From: JANQTF01 sp041741415
Lineage (GTDB): Bacteria; Bacteroidota; Bacteroidia; J057
DNA: 64,000 nucleotides
NCBI GenBank assembly: GCA_041741415.1
Contig: JBGSKC010000007.1
Location: 5,796-69,795 of the forward strand
Direction of reading: 5' to 3'
Shown: in pieces, positions 37,287 to 46,194 of the stretch
Layout: the number at the start of each line of letters is the position of its first letter
Position numbering within the stretch: the first letter of the stretch is position 1
Made by a program: the position numbers and the translations under genes
Notes under the pieces: model-generated
Told to the model about the DNA's origin: nothing
Database searches by the model: none
The model's input: the letters and a program-made list of their open reading frames with translations, nothing else

Positions 37287-37931
37287 TCATTCTTCCAGAA
37301 GACCTTTTTCCACCGCCATTTTTACAAGCCCCGCCACATTTCGCACCCCCAGCTTTTGAATCAGGTTGGCGCGGTGGGTCTCGACGGTATTGACGCTCAC
37401 GTGCAGGAGATCGGCGATTTCCTGGGTGGTGTGCTCGGCCACGATGAGGCGAAGCACATCCTTTTCCCTTCTGCTAATTTTCGGCAAATAGCCCGAAGGC
37501 GCTCTGTTGAGGGCCTCAGCCATCAGGCGCTCGCGCACAGGCGCGTGGAGATATTCCTGGCCTTCGGCCACGGTGCGAATGCCTTCGAGCAATTCATCCA
37601 GACTTGCATTTTTCAGCAAATAGCCCCTGGCACCAGCCTGCAGGGCACTGCGCACCATGCCCGGCTGGTCAAAGCTCGTGAGAATGGCCACCGCCATGCC
37701 GGGGTGCGATTTGGAGAGCTGACCGCACAGGACCAATCCATCCTCGCTGCCGAGGTTCAGGTCGAGGAGCAGGACATCAGGCCGGGGGCTGGATTCCAGC
37801 CAGGTGAGAAGTGCCTTCCCGCTCGTGAAATGGCCCGCTACCTCAATGCCGGGCTGCTGGCTCAGCATGGCCACAATTCCACTCAGCACCACGGGGTGGT
37901 CGTCGGCAATGGCGATGCGAAGCTTGCTCAT
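37287..37931 (-). CDS. NarL/FixJ-type response regulator
   Basis: The 214-residue protein has a receiver domain (IAIADDHPVV, phospho-acceptor Asp57 in LLLDLNLGSEDG, ILTSFD) and a LuxR-type helix-turn-helix at about 150-210 (ISRREKDVLRLIVAEHTTQEIADLLHVS begins it). The stop of the kinase gene overlaps its start by four bases (ATGA), so the two are cotranslated. It converges on the glycosyltransferase gene, which may share the cluster's envelope theme. Target genes are not apparent. Confidence 0.95.
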   Translation of the reverse strand: MSKLRIAIADDHPVVLSGIVAMLSQQPGIEVAGHFTSGKALLTWLESSPRPDVLLLDLNLGSEDGLVLCGQLSKSHPGMAVAILTSFDQPGMVRSALQAGARGYLLKNASLDELLEGIRTVAEGQEYLHAPVRERLMAEALNRAPSGYLPKISRREKDVLRLIVAEHTTQEIADLLHVSVNTVETHRANLIQKLGVRNVAGLVKMAVEKGLLEE

Positions 37932-39898
37932 TTGTTCAGGACGATTTCGACAAACACGGAGGCCCCGCGACCCGGATCAGACTGCACATTCATTTTCCCG
38001 CCCAAAAAAGCCAGCCTCGACCGGATGGACTCCAGCCCGATGCCTGGGGCTGACAGTTCGCCTGCAAACCCGCGGCCATTGTCTTCCACAGTTATGGACA
38101 GCACCTGCTCGTCGCGGAGGATCTGCACAAAGGCTTCGGAGGCGTTGGCGTGCTTGATGACGTTGTTGAGCAGTTCCTGGGTAATGCGGTAAATGGACAA
38201 TTCCAGCGAATCCGGGAGTCGTTCCGGCGGCCCGGCATACTCAAAGTCCACCTTCAGGACACCGCTGGCGCTCACCTGCTGGCAGAAGGCATCGAGAGCT
38301 TCGACGAGGCCGAGGCGGGAGAGCAGTTCGGGCATGAGGTTATGGGCGATTTTCCGGGCTTCGGAGCTCACGTTGTCGAGGAGCTGGAGGCCCTGGCCAA
38401 ATGCGGCGCTGTCGGCGAGGCCGGGTACCTGGCCGGGCAGGGCACTGAGCTGGAGCTTGGCGGCGGAGAGGAGCCCGCCGAGGCCATCGTGGAGGTCTTT
38501 GGCCAGGCGGGTCCGTTCTTTTTCTTCGCCCATCACCATGGCGCGGATGGCCGTCATTTCCTTTTCCTGCTCCAGCTCCCGGATTTGCTGCTCGTTGAGC
38601 CTGCGCCGCTGGTTGTAAATCACGAGGCCCCCCCCGAGCGCCAGGGCCAGGATCGCCAGGGCCCCACCCTGAAGTTGAATCCGTTGCTGCTGGGATGCGA
38701 GGCTCGCCGACTGGCGGACGAGCTCTTTATCCTTTTTTTCGGTTTCGTACTGCACCGCCAGTTCTTCGATCCGGCCTTTGAGCTCGGTGCTGGCGAGGGA
38801 ATCTTTGAGCTTCCAGTAGGTTTCTGTCCATTCAAAAGCGGCCTTCCAGTCGGCGAGCTTTTCCAGGAGCTCTGCCGCTGCCCCTGCACAATTGCGCATC
38901 ATGATCATGTCACCAGTGGCTTGGGCCAGTTCATAGGTGCGCTTGTAGCTTTCCAGGGCCTGGCTGGTCTGGCCAAATTCTTCCAGGGCCACGGCCCAGG
39001 TGTAGGCGACATTCATTCGCTTGTTGTCGCTTTGCTGGCTCTCCGCAATGGCATCGGCCTCCAGGTAGGCTGCCCGGCTGGCGGCTTCATTGCCAACAAG
39101 GGCTTCAAACTCCATGAGGTTGAGGTAGCCATAGAAGGTGTATTCTTCGAGGTTGACATATTTTTCCAGCATGGCAACCCCTTCCCGGCTCAGGGCCAGG
39201 GCTGTGTCGAGGCGGGACTGGTCTCCATAGTACAGGGCTTTGCTGAGGTTGAGCAGCAACATACCCAGGCTGCGCTCATCATTGGAAGCCCGGCAAATGA
39301 TTTCCGCTTTTTTGTACCATGCCACAGCCTGGTCATAGTCGGAGGCCTGGTAGTACAGGTTGCCGATGTTGACGAGGGCGTAGTATTGCTGGTCCAGGTT
39401 GTCGGTGGCTTCGGCCACGCGCAGGGCCGCAAAAAATGCATCCTGGGCGGAGTCAACGAGGCCCATCATCGAAAAATTGGTGCCCAGGCGCAGCAGATGG
39501 TTGATTTCATTGCTGGAACTGTCGAGCTGCCGGGCCAGCGCAACGGCTTCCCGCCCATATTGATTGGACAGCTCAAAATCGCCGAGCTTAGAGAAGTGGT
39601 AGCTCATGTTACCCAACACTGACTCGGTGCCGGAGAGGTTTTTTTGTGCCCGAAAGAGCTTCAATGCCTGATTGTAGCAATAGGTGGTGCTGTCGGCGTT
39701 GCTCCGGCGGTAAATCCGGCCGAGCAACTCCCAGGTTTTGGCGGCTTCGAGCGGGGCTATTTTTCCTGCCAGCACCTTGATCAGGCTGTCTTTCTGGCTC
39801 AGGTCAAGTTGCCCGAAAACAGGGCCCGAACCAAACAGCAGGCAAGCCAGGAACAGGCCGCTGAAAAATCCCTTCGTGTCCTTTCGCATTGAATCCAT
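37928..39898 (-). CDS. TPR-containing sensor histidine kinase (HisKA_3 type)
   Basis: From the ATG at 39898 the protein has 656 residues. A signal peptide (FLACLLFGSGPVFGQ) leads into about seven tetratricopeptide repeats that would lie in the periplasm. One membrane helix follows (GGALAILALALGGGLVIY), then a coiled-coil, the HisKA_3 box RLAKDLHDGLGGLL with the phospho-accepting His, and a HATPase domain (ELLNNVIKHANA, VEDNGRGF, GIGLESIRSRLAFLGG). It pairs with the NarL-type regulator it overlaps by four bases. Periplasmic-TPR kinases of this layout are common in Bacteroidota; the sensed partner is unknown. Confidence 0.94.
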   Translation of the reverse strand: MDSMRKDTKGFFSGLFLACLLFGSGPVFGQLDLSQKDSLIKVLAGKIAPLEAAKTWELLGRIYRRSNADSTTYCYNQALKLFRAQKNLSGTESVLGNMSYHFSKLGDFELSNQYGREAVALARQLDSSSNEINHLLRLGTNFSMMGLVDSAQDAFFAALRVAEATDNLDQQYYALVNIGNLYYQASDYDQAVAWYKKAEIICRASNDERSLGMLLLNLSKALYYGDQSRLDTALALSREGVAMLEKYVNLEEYTFYGYLNLMEFEALVGNEAASRAAYLEADAIAESQQSDNKRMNVAYTWAVALEEFGQTSQALESYKRTYELAQATGDMIMMRNCAGAAAELLEKLADWKAAFEWTETYWKLKDSLASTELKGRIEELAVQYETEKKDKELVRQSASLASQQQRIQLQGGALAILALALGGGLVIYNQRRRLNEQQIRELEQEKEMTAIRAMVMGEEKERTRLAKDLHDGLGGLLSAAKLQLSALPGQVPGLADSAAFGQGLQLLDNVSSEARKIAHNLMPELLSRLGLVEALDAFCQQVSASGVLKVDFEYAGPPERLPDSLELSIYRITQELLNNVIKHANASEAFVQILRDEQVLSITVEDNGRGFAGELSAPGIGLESIRSRLAFLGGKMNVQSDPGRGASVFVEIVLNK

Positions 39899-40037
39899 TC
39901 CGTGGGGTTGATAGAGAAATTGAAAATAAGTAAACAGCCCAAAAAAACGAGGAGAATAAGATCGATTTACCGCCACATGGCTTGTTAACCTTTTTGCCGC
40001 ATTGTCCATAACAGATAAATCTTTGAACCTACCTGCC

Positions 40038-41063
40038 ATGTTTCATCAAATTTGCCTGATCCTCGCTGTTTCTTTCCTGCTGGTTGCCTGCGGCTCTGGT
40101 GGTGCCCCCCGCCTCACCAAAGTGGAGGAGCCCCGCGAGCAGGCTTTTTCTGTGAAAATGCCCGCCGGATGGTCGCACCAGCTCGCGATTGTTCGCCCCG
40201 GCGACCAGGCCCGTGGCCTTGGCTTCGCCAAAAGCCCCGACGGAGCCAGCTTCCTCTTTTTCGGCGATGCCAAATTGCCGGTCTATTACCTCCCGGCACC
40301 ACAGATGGGAATGCCCGCCGGAATGAACATGGGTTCCCCCAGCCTTCAGGTGAAGGCTTTCGTTCCTGCAGAGGCCTATTTTGCTGAGTATGCACGGCGG
40401 GAATTCGGTCAATTGCCTGGTTTTCAGGTGCTTTCTACCCGGCCTTGCCCATTTATGGAAGAACGCATGAGGAATGAAGCCAGCAAGTATGGCCTTCAGC
40501 CTGAAATCACAACTACCTCCATCGCATTTCAGTTTGAGGAGGAAGGCCAACTGGTGCAGGCGCAGTTGAATGGCATCAGCTGGCGGCTTGACCAGGTATG
40601 GCTGGTGGATGTGAACGGCTTCATCACAAGCGAATCGCCCGAAGACATGGCGGCGACCCTGGAGCAAGTGGTGGTTTCCATTGAGACCAACAAAGAATGG
40701 CAGGCCCGTGAAAATGAGCGCCACCAGCAGCGGATGGCCGCAATGCAGGAGCAAACACGGCAGATTCAGGCACAGACAAGGGCCAGTTTTCAGGCCCACC
40801 AGCAGCGCATGGCGGATATGCAGCGCAGTTTTGATGCCCACAACCAGGCCTGGGCCAATCAACAGGCAGCCCAGGACCGCAGCCACGAGCGCTTCATTGA
40901 TGCGATTCGCGAGGAAGAAACCGTGACAAATGGCACGCAGCAAATGAAAGTGGAAGCCGGGGCCGATCACTACTATGTGAATCCGCAAACAGGCGAATAC
41001 ATCGGTTCCCGCTATGAGGAAAACCCCGATGTGTCGGTGTATGAGTTGTGGAAAAAGAAGTAA
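40038..41063 (+). CDS. Lipoprotein of unknown function with coiled-coil region
   Basis: From the ATG at 40038 the product is 341 residues. The lipobox LLVAC puts the lipidated Cys at about residue 18. A ~190-residue beta-rich domain follows (FSVKMPAGWSHQLAIVRPG, SIAFQFEEEGQLVQAQLNG). A highly charged helical segment (about 205-290, rich in QQRMAAMQEQTRQIQAQT) predicts a coiled coil, and the C-terminus has DHYYVNPQTGEYIGS. I do not recognise the family. It is divergent from the TPR kinase gene. A terminator follows. Confidence 0.78.
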   Translation: MFHQICLILAVSFLLVACGSGGAPRLTKVEEPREQAFSVKMPAGWSHQLAIVRPGDQARGLGFAKSPDGASFLFFGDAKLPVYYLPAPQMGMPAGMNMGSPSLQVKAFVPAEAYFAEYARREFGQLPGFQVLSTRPCPFMEERMRNEASKYGLQPEITTTSIAFQFEEEGQLVQAQLNGISWRLDQVWLVDVNGFITSESPEDMAATLEQVVVSIETNKEWQARENERHQQRMAAMQEQTRQIQAQTRASFQAHQQRMADMQRSFDAHNQAWANQQAAQDRSHERFIDAIREEETVTNGTQQMKVEAGADHYYVNPQTGEYIGSRYEENPDVSVYELWKKK

Positions 41064-41070
41064 AACAACC

Positions 41071-41104
41071 GCAGGGACAGGTCACAGCTGTCCCTGCCTT
41101 TTGC
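41071..41104 (+). terminator. Rho-independent terminator after the lipoprotein gene
   Basis: A perfect 10-bp stem (gcagggacag at 41071-41080, ctgtccctgc at 41088-41097) with a 7-base loop ends in CTTTT, seven bases past the stop codon. Confidence 0.88.
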
Positions 41105-41177
41105 CTCAAGCCTTTTCGGTTTTGTCCCTCACCCGGTTTAGGCTTCCAACTCAGCTCCTGCAGCGATGCTGCGGAAG

Positions 41178-42320
41178 TTAGCTTTTGAGCAAGCTCCTGG
41201 CAATCACAATGCGCTGAATTTCAGAGGTTCCTTCGTAAATCTCTGTGATTTTGGCGTCGCGCAGGAAGCGCTCCACGTGGTATTCGCGCACATAGCCATT
41301 GCCGCCGTGGATCTGAATCGCTTCATCGGCGCATTTCATGGCGACGCGGGAGGCGTAGAGCTTGGCCATGGCGGCAGACTGCACATAATCCTGGCCGTGA
41401 TCTTTTTCCCAGGCAGATTTCATGATGAGCCAGCGGGCGGCTTCGATCTCGGTGGCCATGTCGGCGAGCTTGAACTGAATGGCCTGGTGGTTCATGATTT
41501 CCGTGCCAAATGCTTTGCGGATTTTGGCATAGGCTGTGGCGAGTTCGAGCGAACCCGAAGCGATGCCGAGGGCCTGGGAGGCGATGCCAATCCGGCCACC
41601 GTTGAGGGTGCTCATGGCAAATCTGAACCCGAAACCGTCTTCGCCGATGCGGTTTTCTTTCGGAACCACCACGTCGTTGAAGTTGAGCGAATGGGTGTCG
41701 GACCCGCGAATGCCCATTTTTTGCTCCTTGGGGCCGAGCTCGAAACCGGGCATGCCGCGCTCCACAATCAGGCAGTTGATGCCTTTGTGGGCTTTGTCGG
41801 CGTCGGTTTGGGCCATCACAAGGTACACCCCGGCGATGCCGCCGTTGGTGATCCAGTTTTTGGTGCCGTTGAGCAGGTAATGGTCGCCGCGGTCTTCAGC
41901 TGTAGTTTTTTGGCGGGTAGCATCGCTGCCGGCTTCCGGCTCAGAAAGGCAAAAAGCACCAAGGGTTTCGCCTGAACAAAGGCCGGGAAGGTATTTTTGC
42001 TTCTGCGCCTCGTTGCCATATTTTTCGAGGCCCCAGCAAACGAGGGAATTATTCACAGACATGATCACGGCTGCCGAGGCATCCCATTTGGCAACTTCCT
42101 CCATGGCGAGGACATACGACACTGTGTCCATGCCGCCTCCGCCATATTCTTCGCTCACCATCATGCCGAGGAAGCCAAGTTCGCCCATGCGAAGCAGCAA
42201 CTCCCGGGGAAAATGCTGGTGCTCATCGCGCTCAATCACACCGGGTTTCAGCTCGCTTTCGGCGAATTCGCGGGCCATGTCCCGGATCATCATGTGCTCT
42301 TCGCTGAGCTGAAAGCTCAT
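41178..42320 (-). CDS. Acyl-CoA dehydrogenase (short-chain/butyryl-CoA type)
   Basis: The product is 380 residues from the ATG at 42320, which begins the conserved SFQLSEEHMMIRDMAREFAE; an ATG at 42359 would add 13 residues. It carries the flavin-binding signature GAFCLSEPEAGSDA, NWITNGG, QAIQFKLADMA, and the C-terminal IYEGTSEIQRI with the catalytic Glu. It oxidises acyl-CoA to enoyl-CoA, passing electrons to ETF, in fatty-acid or branched-chain amino-acid breakdown. It is monocistronic with a well-formed promoter upstream. Confidence 0.95.
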   Translation of the reverse strand: MSFQLSEEHMMIRDMAREFAESELKPGVIERDEHQHFPRELLLRMGELGFLGMMVSEEYGGGGMDTVSYVLAMEEVAKWDASAAVIMSVNNSLVCWGLEKYGNEAQKQKYLPGLCSGETLGAFCLSEPEAGSDATRQKTTAEDRGDHYLLNGTKNWITNGGIAGVYLVMAQTDADKAHKGINCLIVERGMPGFELGPKEQKMGIRGSDTHSLNFNDVVVPKENRIGEDGFGFRFAMSTLNGGRIGIASQALGIASGSLELATAYAKIRKAFGTEIMNHQAIQFKLADMATEIEAARWLIMKSAWEKDHGQDYVQSAAMAKLYASRVAMKCADEAIQIHGGNGYVREYHVERFLRDAKITEIYEGTSEIQRIVIARSLLKS

Positions 42321-42389
42321 GCTGGCAAAACCTGAAACTGTGTTGGCAGAAGCACCCATGGGTAAAGTAGTTTTGTAAATATTCCGAAG

Positions 42390-42421
42390 CAAAAGTAGCC
42401 AGCTTTCTGATTTGGCGCAAA
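42390..42421 (-). promoter_or_regulatory. Bacteroidota-type promoter of the acyl-CoA dehydrogenase
   Basis: On the minus strand TTTG (42418-42421) lies 20 bases upstream of TACTTTTG (42390-42397, followed by C). This matches both parts of the Bacteroidota sigma-ABfr consensus with ideal spacing. The leader to the ATG at 42359 would be roughly 25 bases, or about 65 to the ATG at 42320. Confidence 0.7.
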
Positions 42422-42482
42422 AAAATCCTTTCTGACAGAGAGGCTGAATGTGTAAGAATTCCGGCGGATAATGGCAAGGATG

Positions 42483-43046
42483 TTATTCTAGTCCGGCGAG
42501 TTTCCGCCACATGGGCCAATCGGCACGGGCAGCCACCTCTTTGATCAGTGCCGGAGCGTTGGGGAGGTTGCTTCGCACGCGAAGGTGAAGGCGGTCGTGA
42601 AGGCCAGCTTCGAGGTAATGGATGTCGCTTCCTGCTTCCTGCCAGATCCAGGCAAAACCTCCCGCTTGCATCACCCAGTCGAGCTCCGGGTCTGATTCTG
42701 CCGGGGCTTCTGCCAGGTATCGCTGGTAGAGGTGCAGGTAGGCACCGCTGTCTGCGGCCAAATCGCTGGCAATCACAGCCAGATACCCCTGCCCGGTGGT
42801 GGCCACCATTTGCCCCTCGCACCACTGAAAACCTTCGATGTCAAGCTGCCTGGCCCAGGCTTCGCGCAGCACCATGCCAGGTGGGCAAAGCCCTTCGAGC
42901 CAGGCTTCCAGGCCTTCTTCGGCCACCAGCGCGCCTGGCGCGAGTCGTTGGCGCAGATCTGGCAGGCTCCCCGGCGGTTCCGAGGCTGGCTCAGGCCCGC
43001 AAGCTGCCAGGGCAAAGATTATCAATACAAGCATTCGGTTCACCAT
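42483..43046 (-). CDS. Lipoprotein of unknown function
   Basis: From the ATG at 43046 the product is 187 residues. The lipobox FALAAC puts the lipidated Cys at about residue 16. The mature part is rich in Trp, Leu and acidic residues (AWLEGLCPPGMVL, WVMQAGGFAWIWQEAGSD, WPMWRKLAGLE). I do not recognise the family. The gene lies 35 bases downstream of the LolA-like gene on the same strand; a TATCTTGG one base before its ATG suggests it also has its own promoter. Confidence 0.72.
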   Translation of the reverse strand: MVNRMLVLIIFALAACGPEPASEPPGSLPDLRQRLAPGALVAEEGLEAWLEGLCPPGMVLREAWARQLDIEGFQWCEGQMVATTGQGYLAVIASDLAADSGAYLHLYQRYLAEAPAESDPELDWVMQAGGFAWIWQEAGSDIHYLEAGLHDRLHLRVRSNLPNAPALIKEVAARADWPMWRKLAGLE

Positions 43047-43081
43047 GCCAAGATAGAAAACCCCGGCCACACTTCGAGACA

Positions 43082-43696
43082 TCAGGAGGAAGGCAGGCGA
43101 AAGGTGCTCGCCGGAGGCTCCGGAATCGCTTTCAGGGACTTTATTTGCAGGGTCGTGCTGGTCTGTGTGGTGTCTAAAAATACGATTTTGGCGATCCCTT
43201 CCTCTTTTGTCACCCACAAATAAGCTGTGTGATAGGGAAGATTGCGGCCTGTAAAATCAAGTTTCAATTTGTCACAGACCGCACCGTTGATCTCCATTTC
43301 CCCATGCTGCCGCACAGTCACTGGCACCCGGTCCAGAATGAGAAATAGCTCAGCAGGCGACAGCGCCATGGGATGAATGCCAGATTGAATCTCCACTTTT
43401 CTGAGCTGGGGCTGATATTCCCAGAGGGTGTCGCCATTGAAATACCACACCAGCTCGTCCAGCTTAATCTGATAGCGGCCTGCACTGAAAATCAGCGTTC
43501 CGCTGGAGGCTGGGCCCCGCATGGTAGGGAGACTGCGGTCAAAGGTAAACTGAACTTCGTAGTGCTGGTCGAGGGGGTACTGGCGCTGCGCCCGCCCCCA
43601 GATGGCTGGTCCCGGGTTGGTGGAGCTGCCTCCGGGCGATTGGCCCAGGGCGAACAAGGGCAGCCAGAGTAGCATGGCGGTTAGAGAGCGAACCAT
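43082..43696 (-). CDS. LolA-like outer-membrane lipoprotein carrier protein
   Basis: The 204-residue protein has a signal peptide (AMLLWLPLFALGQ) and a LolA/LolB-type half-barrel. Key strands are YEVQFTFDRSL, SSGTLIFSAGRYQIKL, WYFNGDTLWEYQPQLRKVEIQ and KLKLDFTGRNLPYHTAYLWV. The pattern of GxLxf..xkfrl..p.....dGxxlw.y.p...qv is diagnostic for the family. It probably ferries lipoproteins across the periplasm or is a specialised paralogue. The lipoprotein gene at 42483-43046 follows immediately and could be its cargo. Confidence 0.82.
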   Translation of the reverse strand: MVRSLTAMLLWLPLFALGQSPGGSSTNPGPAIWGRAQRQYPLDQHYEVQFTFDRSLPTMRGPASSGTLIFSAGRYQIKLDELVWYFNGDTLWEYQPQLRKVEIQSGIHPMALSPAELFLILDRVPVTVRQHGEMEINGAVCDKLKLDFTGRNLPYHTAYLWVTKEEGIAKIVFLDTTQTSTTLQIKSLKAIPEPPASTFRLPSS

Positions 43697-43742
43697 GGAT
43701 TTCGTTTTTGGTCAAGTTACTCACTTTCTTCCATAAGCGAAA

Positions 43743-43771
43743 CGCCCCCGGCAGCGAAACTGCCGGGGGCG
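43743..43771 (-). terminator. GC-rich hairpin between the TonB receptor and LolA-like gene
   Basis: A perfect 12-bp stem (43743-43754 and 43760-43771, cgcccccggcag/ctgccgggggcg) with a 5-base loop lies 50 bases past the receptor's stop codon. The downstream T tract on the minus strand is weak. Confidence 0.65.
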
Positions 43772-43821
43772 CCGGAACATTCGTTAATGAACTTATTCAA
43801 GGTCCTGATAATCAGCGATTT

Positions 43822-46155
43822 TTACAAATCGATCTGGTAGGTGATAAACGGCGTAAGGGGGGCTTGCTGGTAGTGGATCCAGGAGGTCTGGCCGGGCAGC
43901 CACTGGTACGGCTTGCCCTGGTTGGTTTTGTTGATGAAATTCTGCACATCCAATGCGAGCCACCAGGCAGCTTTTTTGCCGTTTCGCCGGAACGCAATGC
44001 GCAGGTCGGGCCGGAAATAGGGCGGCAGCCGGGTGGCGTTGGGGCTGAACAAATTCCATCTGGGCTCGAGCCCGTCGCGGGTTGCATAGCCTTCCACGAT
44101 CCTCACTTCGGGGTAACCAGCGTTGTAAATGAAGCGGATCCCGGTTTCAAGGAAGGAACTTTTGCCTAATGGAAAGATCTGTCCGCCCGTGAAATTGGCG
44201 GCATAACGGGCATCCCACCCCGTTGACCGCCAGAAGGTTTCGTCGGGCATCTGGTACTGCGAGCGCTGCCAGGAGCCCGACAGCACAAAGAAGGATCCTT
44301 TGTTGAAAAACTTCTCCACCGACACATCCACGCCGTAGTTGCGGGCTTTGCCGTCGGGGTCGAGTGGCTCTTTCGCAAATCCCCAGAGCAGGTCGAGCGC
44401 GAAGAAATTTCGCCCCGGATCTGCTGAAACCGGGGTGTTTCTCATTTGCTGGTAGTATGCCTCCGCCTTGAAGCGAAACCGCTCTCCGATCACCTGGTCG
44501 AAGGCCAGCAGCCAGTGCTGTGCCTTGATGAGCGGCAGGTCGGCATTTGGTTTGGCCCCGTTGATGATCACAAAGTGGTTGCCGATCGGAACCGCGCTGC
44601 TGTGCTGCCCATAGCTGAGGGAGAGGGTGCTTTTCGGCGCAATGGACCACTGCGCCGAGATCCGGGGTTCCACCCGGCTCGCGCCGGTGAGCCCGAAATA
44701 CATGCCATGAACGCCCCCCACGAGGGTCAGCCTCGCCGACGGCCGGTACCGAAACTGAGCATAGGGTTCGGCCACCCAGGTTCCGCCCTGCTCGTCCATG
44801 AAGGTGATCAGCGCCGGAAGGCTGTCGTGCCACTGCTGATCGAAGTAGTCATAGATCAGGCGACTGGCGTTCAGGCCGGTTTTGAGGCTCAGCTGCCGCC
44901 CGAAGTTGCGCTTGTAAAAGCCATGGACCGAAACCCGCGTGTTGATGTAGGTTTCGGTCTTGACCCGGTCGGTTGTCATCAGGTCATTGCGCATCGAGTC
45001 GTCGTAGGTAAAGGCATTTTGGCTCATGAAAGCCGCGTTTACTTCTACAAACGACTGGTTGTCAATGATATGCCGCAGGGTCCCGCCGATCACCCCAGTG
45101 TTGGAGCCGTAGTCATACAGGTATTTTTGCCGCCAGACTGTCCAGGGTAGCTGATCGACTTCCAGCACCTGTGTGCTGAGGCCGCCGATGCCCCAGAGGG
45201 AGAGCTGGGTCTTTTTGCCTTCATGGTGGACCTTGAAGGAGAGGTCGTAGAAATTATTGGCGATGCGGGGCCCCACGAGGTAGATGCCCGCAGCATTGAG
45301 GATGCCGAGGGTGGAATAGCGAAAATTGGCGACGTAGGAGCTTTTTCCCTTCACAATGGGGCCTTCTGTGGCAACATCCAGGCCCAGCACCCCGGCCCGA
45401 AAGGTATATTGCTGCTGCTGCTTGTCGCCCACGCGGAAGTGCATGTCAAATACCCCGGCAAAGGCGTTGCCATACTCCGCGGCGAAAGCCCCCGAGGAAA
45501 AATCGGAGCTGCCGATCACAGAGGCTGAGAAGATGGTGATTCCCCCGCCCGAGGAACCGCCCCCGGCATAGTGGTTGGGGTTGGGAATGTCGATGCCCTC
45601 GAGGCGCCAGAGTACCCCCGCCGGGGAGTTGCCCCTGATCACGACCTCGTTGCGGTTGTCGTTGCCACTCTGAACTCCCGGCAGGCCCTGCACGAGGCGG
45701 CCCGGGTCGTTGCCGGTGGCAGCATGGTATTGCAATTCTTCGGGATCCAGGCGGCGCACGCTCGTTACCTGAAATTCGTTTACAGCCTCTGCCTGCTGAT
45801 AGGCCGATACCACGACTTCATCCAGTTCCAGACCGGGCCGCAGTTCAATGTCGAGCTGATAGGGCCGCGCGGAGTTGACGTCGAGGTTGTCGCGGAGAAA
45901 TTCGGCGTAGCCCACGTAGCTGCATCGTACAGCCCGGCGGCCTACCGGCACATTTTGCAGCACAAAATCTCCCTCCTGATTGGTCACGGCACCCAGTGGC
46001 GCGGGAAGGCCCAGTACTTCCACCCTGGCACCCACCAGCGGCTCCCGGGTTTCGGAATCGATCACACGCCCCCGGATTTGCTGGGTGATTCCCTGCGCCT
46101 GAAGGCCGGGAAAAGAATAGCAAAGCAGGACAATCAGCAGGGCAAACTGGCGCAT
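43822..46155 (-). CDS. TonB-dependent receptor with CarboxypepD_reg-like N-domain
   Basis: The 777-residue protein begins with a signal peptide (ALLIVLLCYSFPGLQAQ). Residues ~22-105 form a carboxypeptidase-regulatory-like domain (IRGRVIDSETREPLVGARV). A plug domain follows (QYHAATGNDPGRLVQGLPGV, NEVVIRGNSPAGVLWRLEGI), then a ~550-residue 22-strand barrel ending in ITYQIDL. It imports an unknown substrate across the outer membrane with energy from TonB/ExbBD. No SusD partner is adjacent, which points away from a polysaccharide-utilisation locus. It lacks an obvious TonB box at the N-terminus, as is usual for this subfamily. Confidence 0.93.
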   Translation of the reverse strand: MRQFALLIVLLCYSFPGLQAQGITQQIRGRVIDSETREPLVGARVEVLGLPAPLGAVTNQEGDFVLQNVPVGRRAVRCSYVGYAEFLRDNLDVNSARPYQLDIELRPGLELDEVVVSAYQQAEAVNEFQVTSVRRLDPEELQYHAATGNDPGRLVQGLPGVQSGNDNRNEVVIRGNSPAGVLWRLEGIDIPNPNHYAGGGSSGGGITIFSASVIGSSDFSSGAFAAEYGNAFAGVFDMHFRVGDKQQQQYTFRAGVLGLDVATEGPIVKGKSSYVANFRYSTLGILNAAGIYLVGPRIANNFYDLSFKVHHEGKKTQLSLWGIGGLSTQVLEVDQLPWTVWRQKYLYDYGSNTGVIGGTLRHIIDNQSFVEVNAAFMSQNAFTYDDSMRNDLMTTDRVKTETYINTRVSVHGFYKRNFGRQLSLKTGLNASRLIYDYFDQQWHDSLPALITFMDEQGGTWVAEPYAQFRYRPSARLTLVGGVHGMYFGLTGASRVEPRISAQWSIAPKSTLSLSYGQHSSAVPIGNHFVIINGAKPNADLPLIKAQHWLLAFDQVIGERFRFKAEAYYQQMRNTPVSADPGRNFFALDLLWGFAKEPLDPDGKARNYGVDVSVEKFFNKGSFFVLSGSWQRSQYQMPDETFWRSTGWDARYAANFTGGQIFPLGKSSFLETGIRFIYNAGYPEVRIVEGYATRDGLEPRWNLFSPNATRLPPYFRPDLRIAFRRNGKKAAWWLALDVQNFINKTNQGKPYQWLPGQTSWIHYQQAPLTPFITYQIDL

Positions 46156-46194
46156 GGTAATTGGGTAAAAGGGTGATCATCAGCCTGCTAAAGG

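Noticed and set aside
38150..39622. 490-codon plus-strand frame opposite the TPR histidine kinase
   Set aside because: The minus strand encodes an unmistakable kinase; the opposite frame is low-complexity and without motifs.
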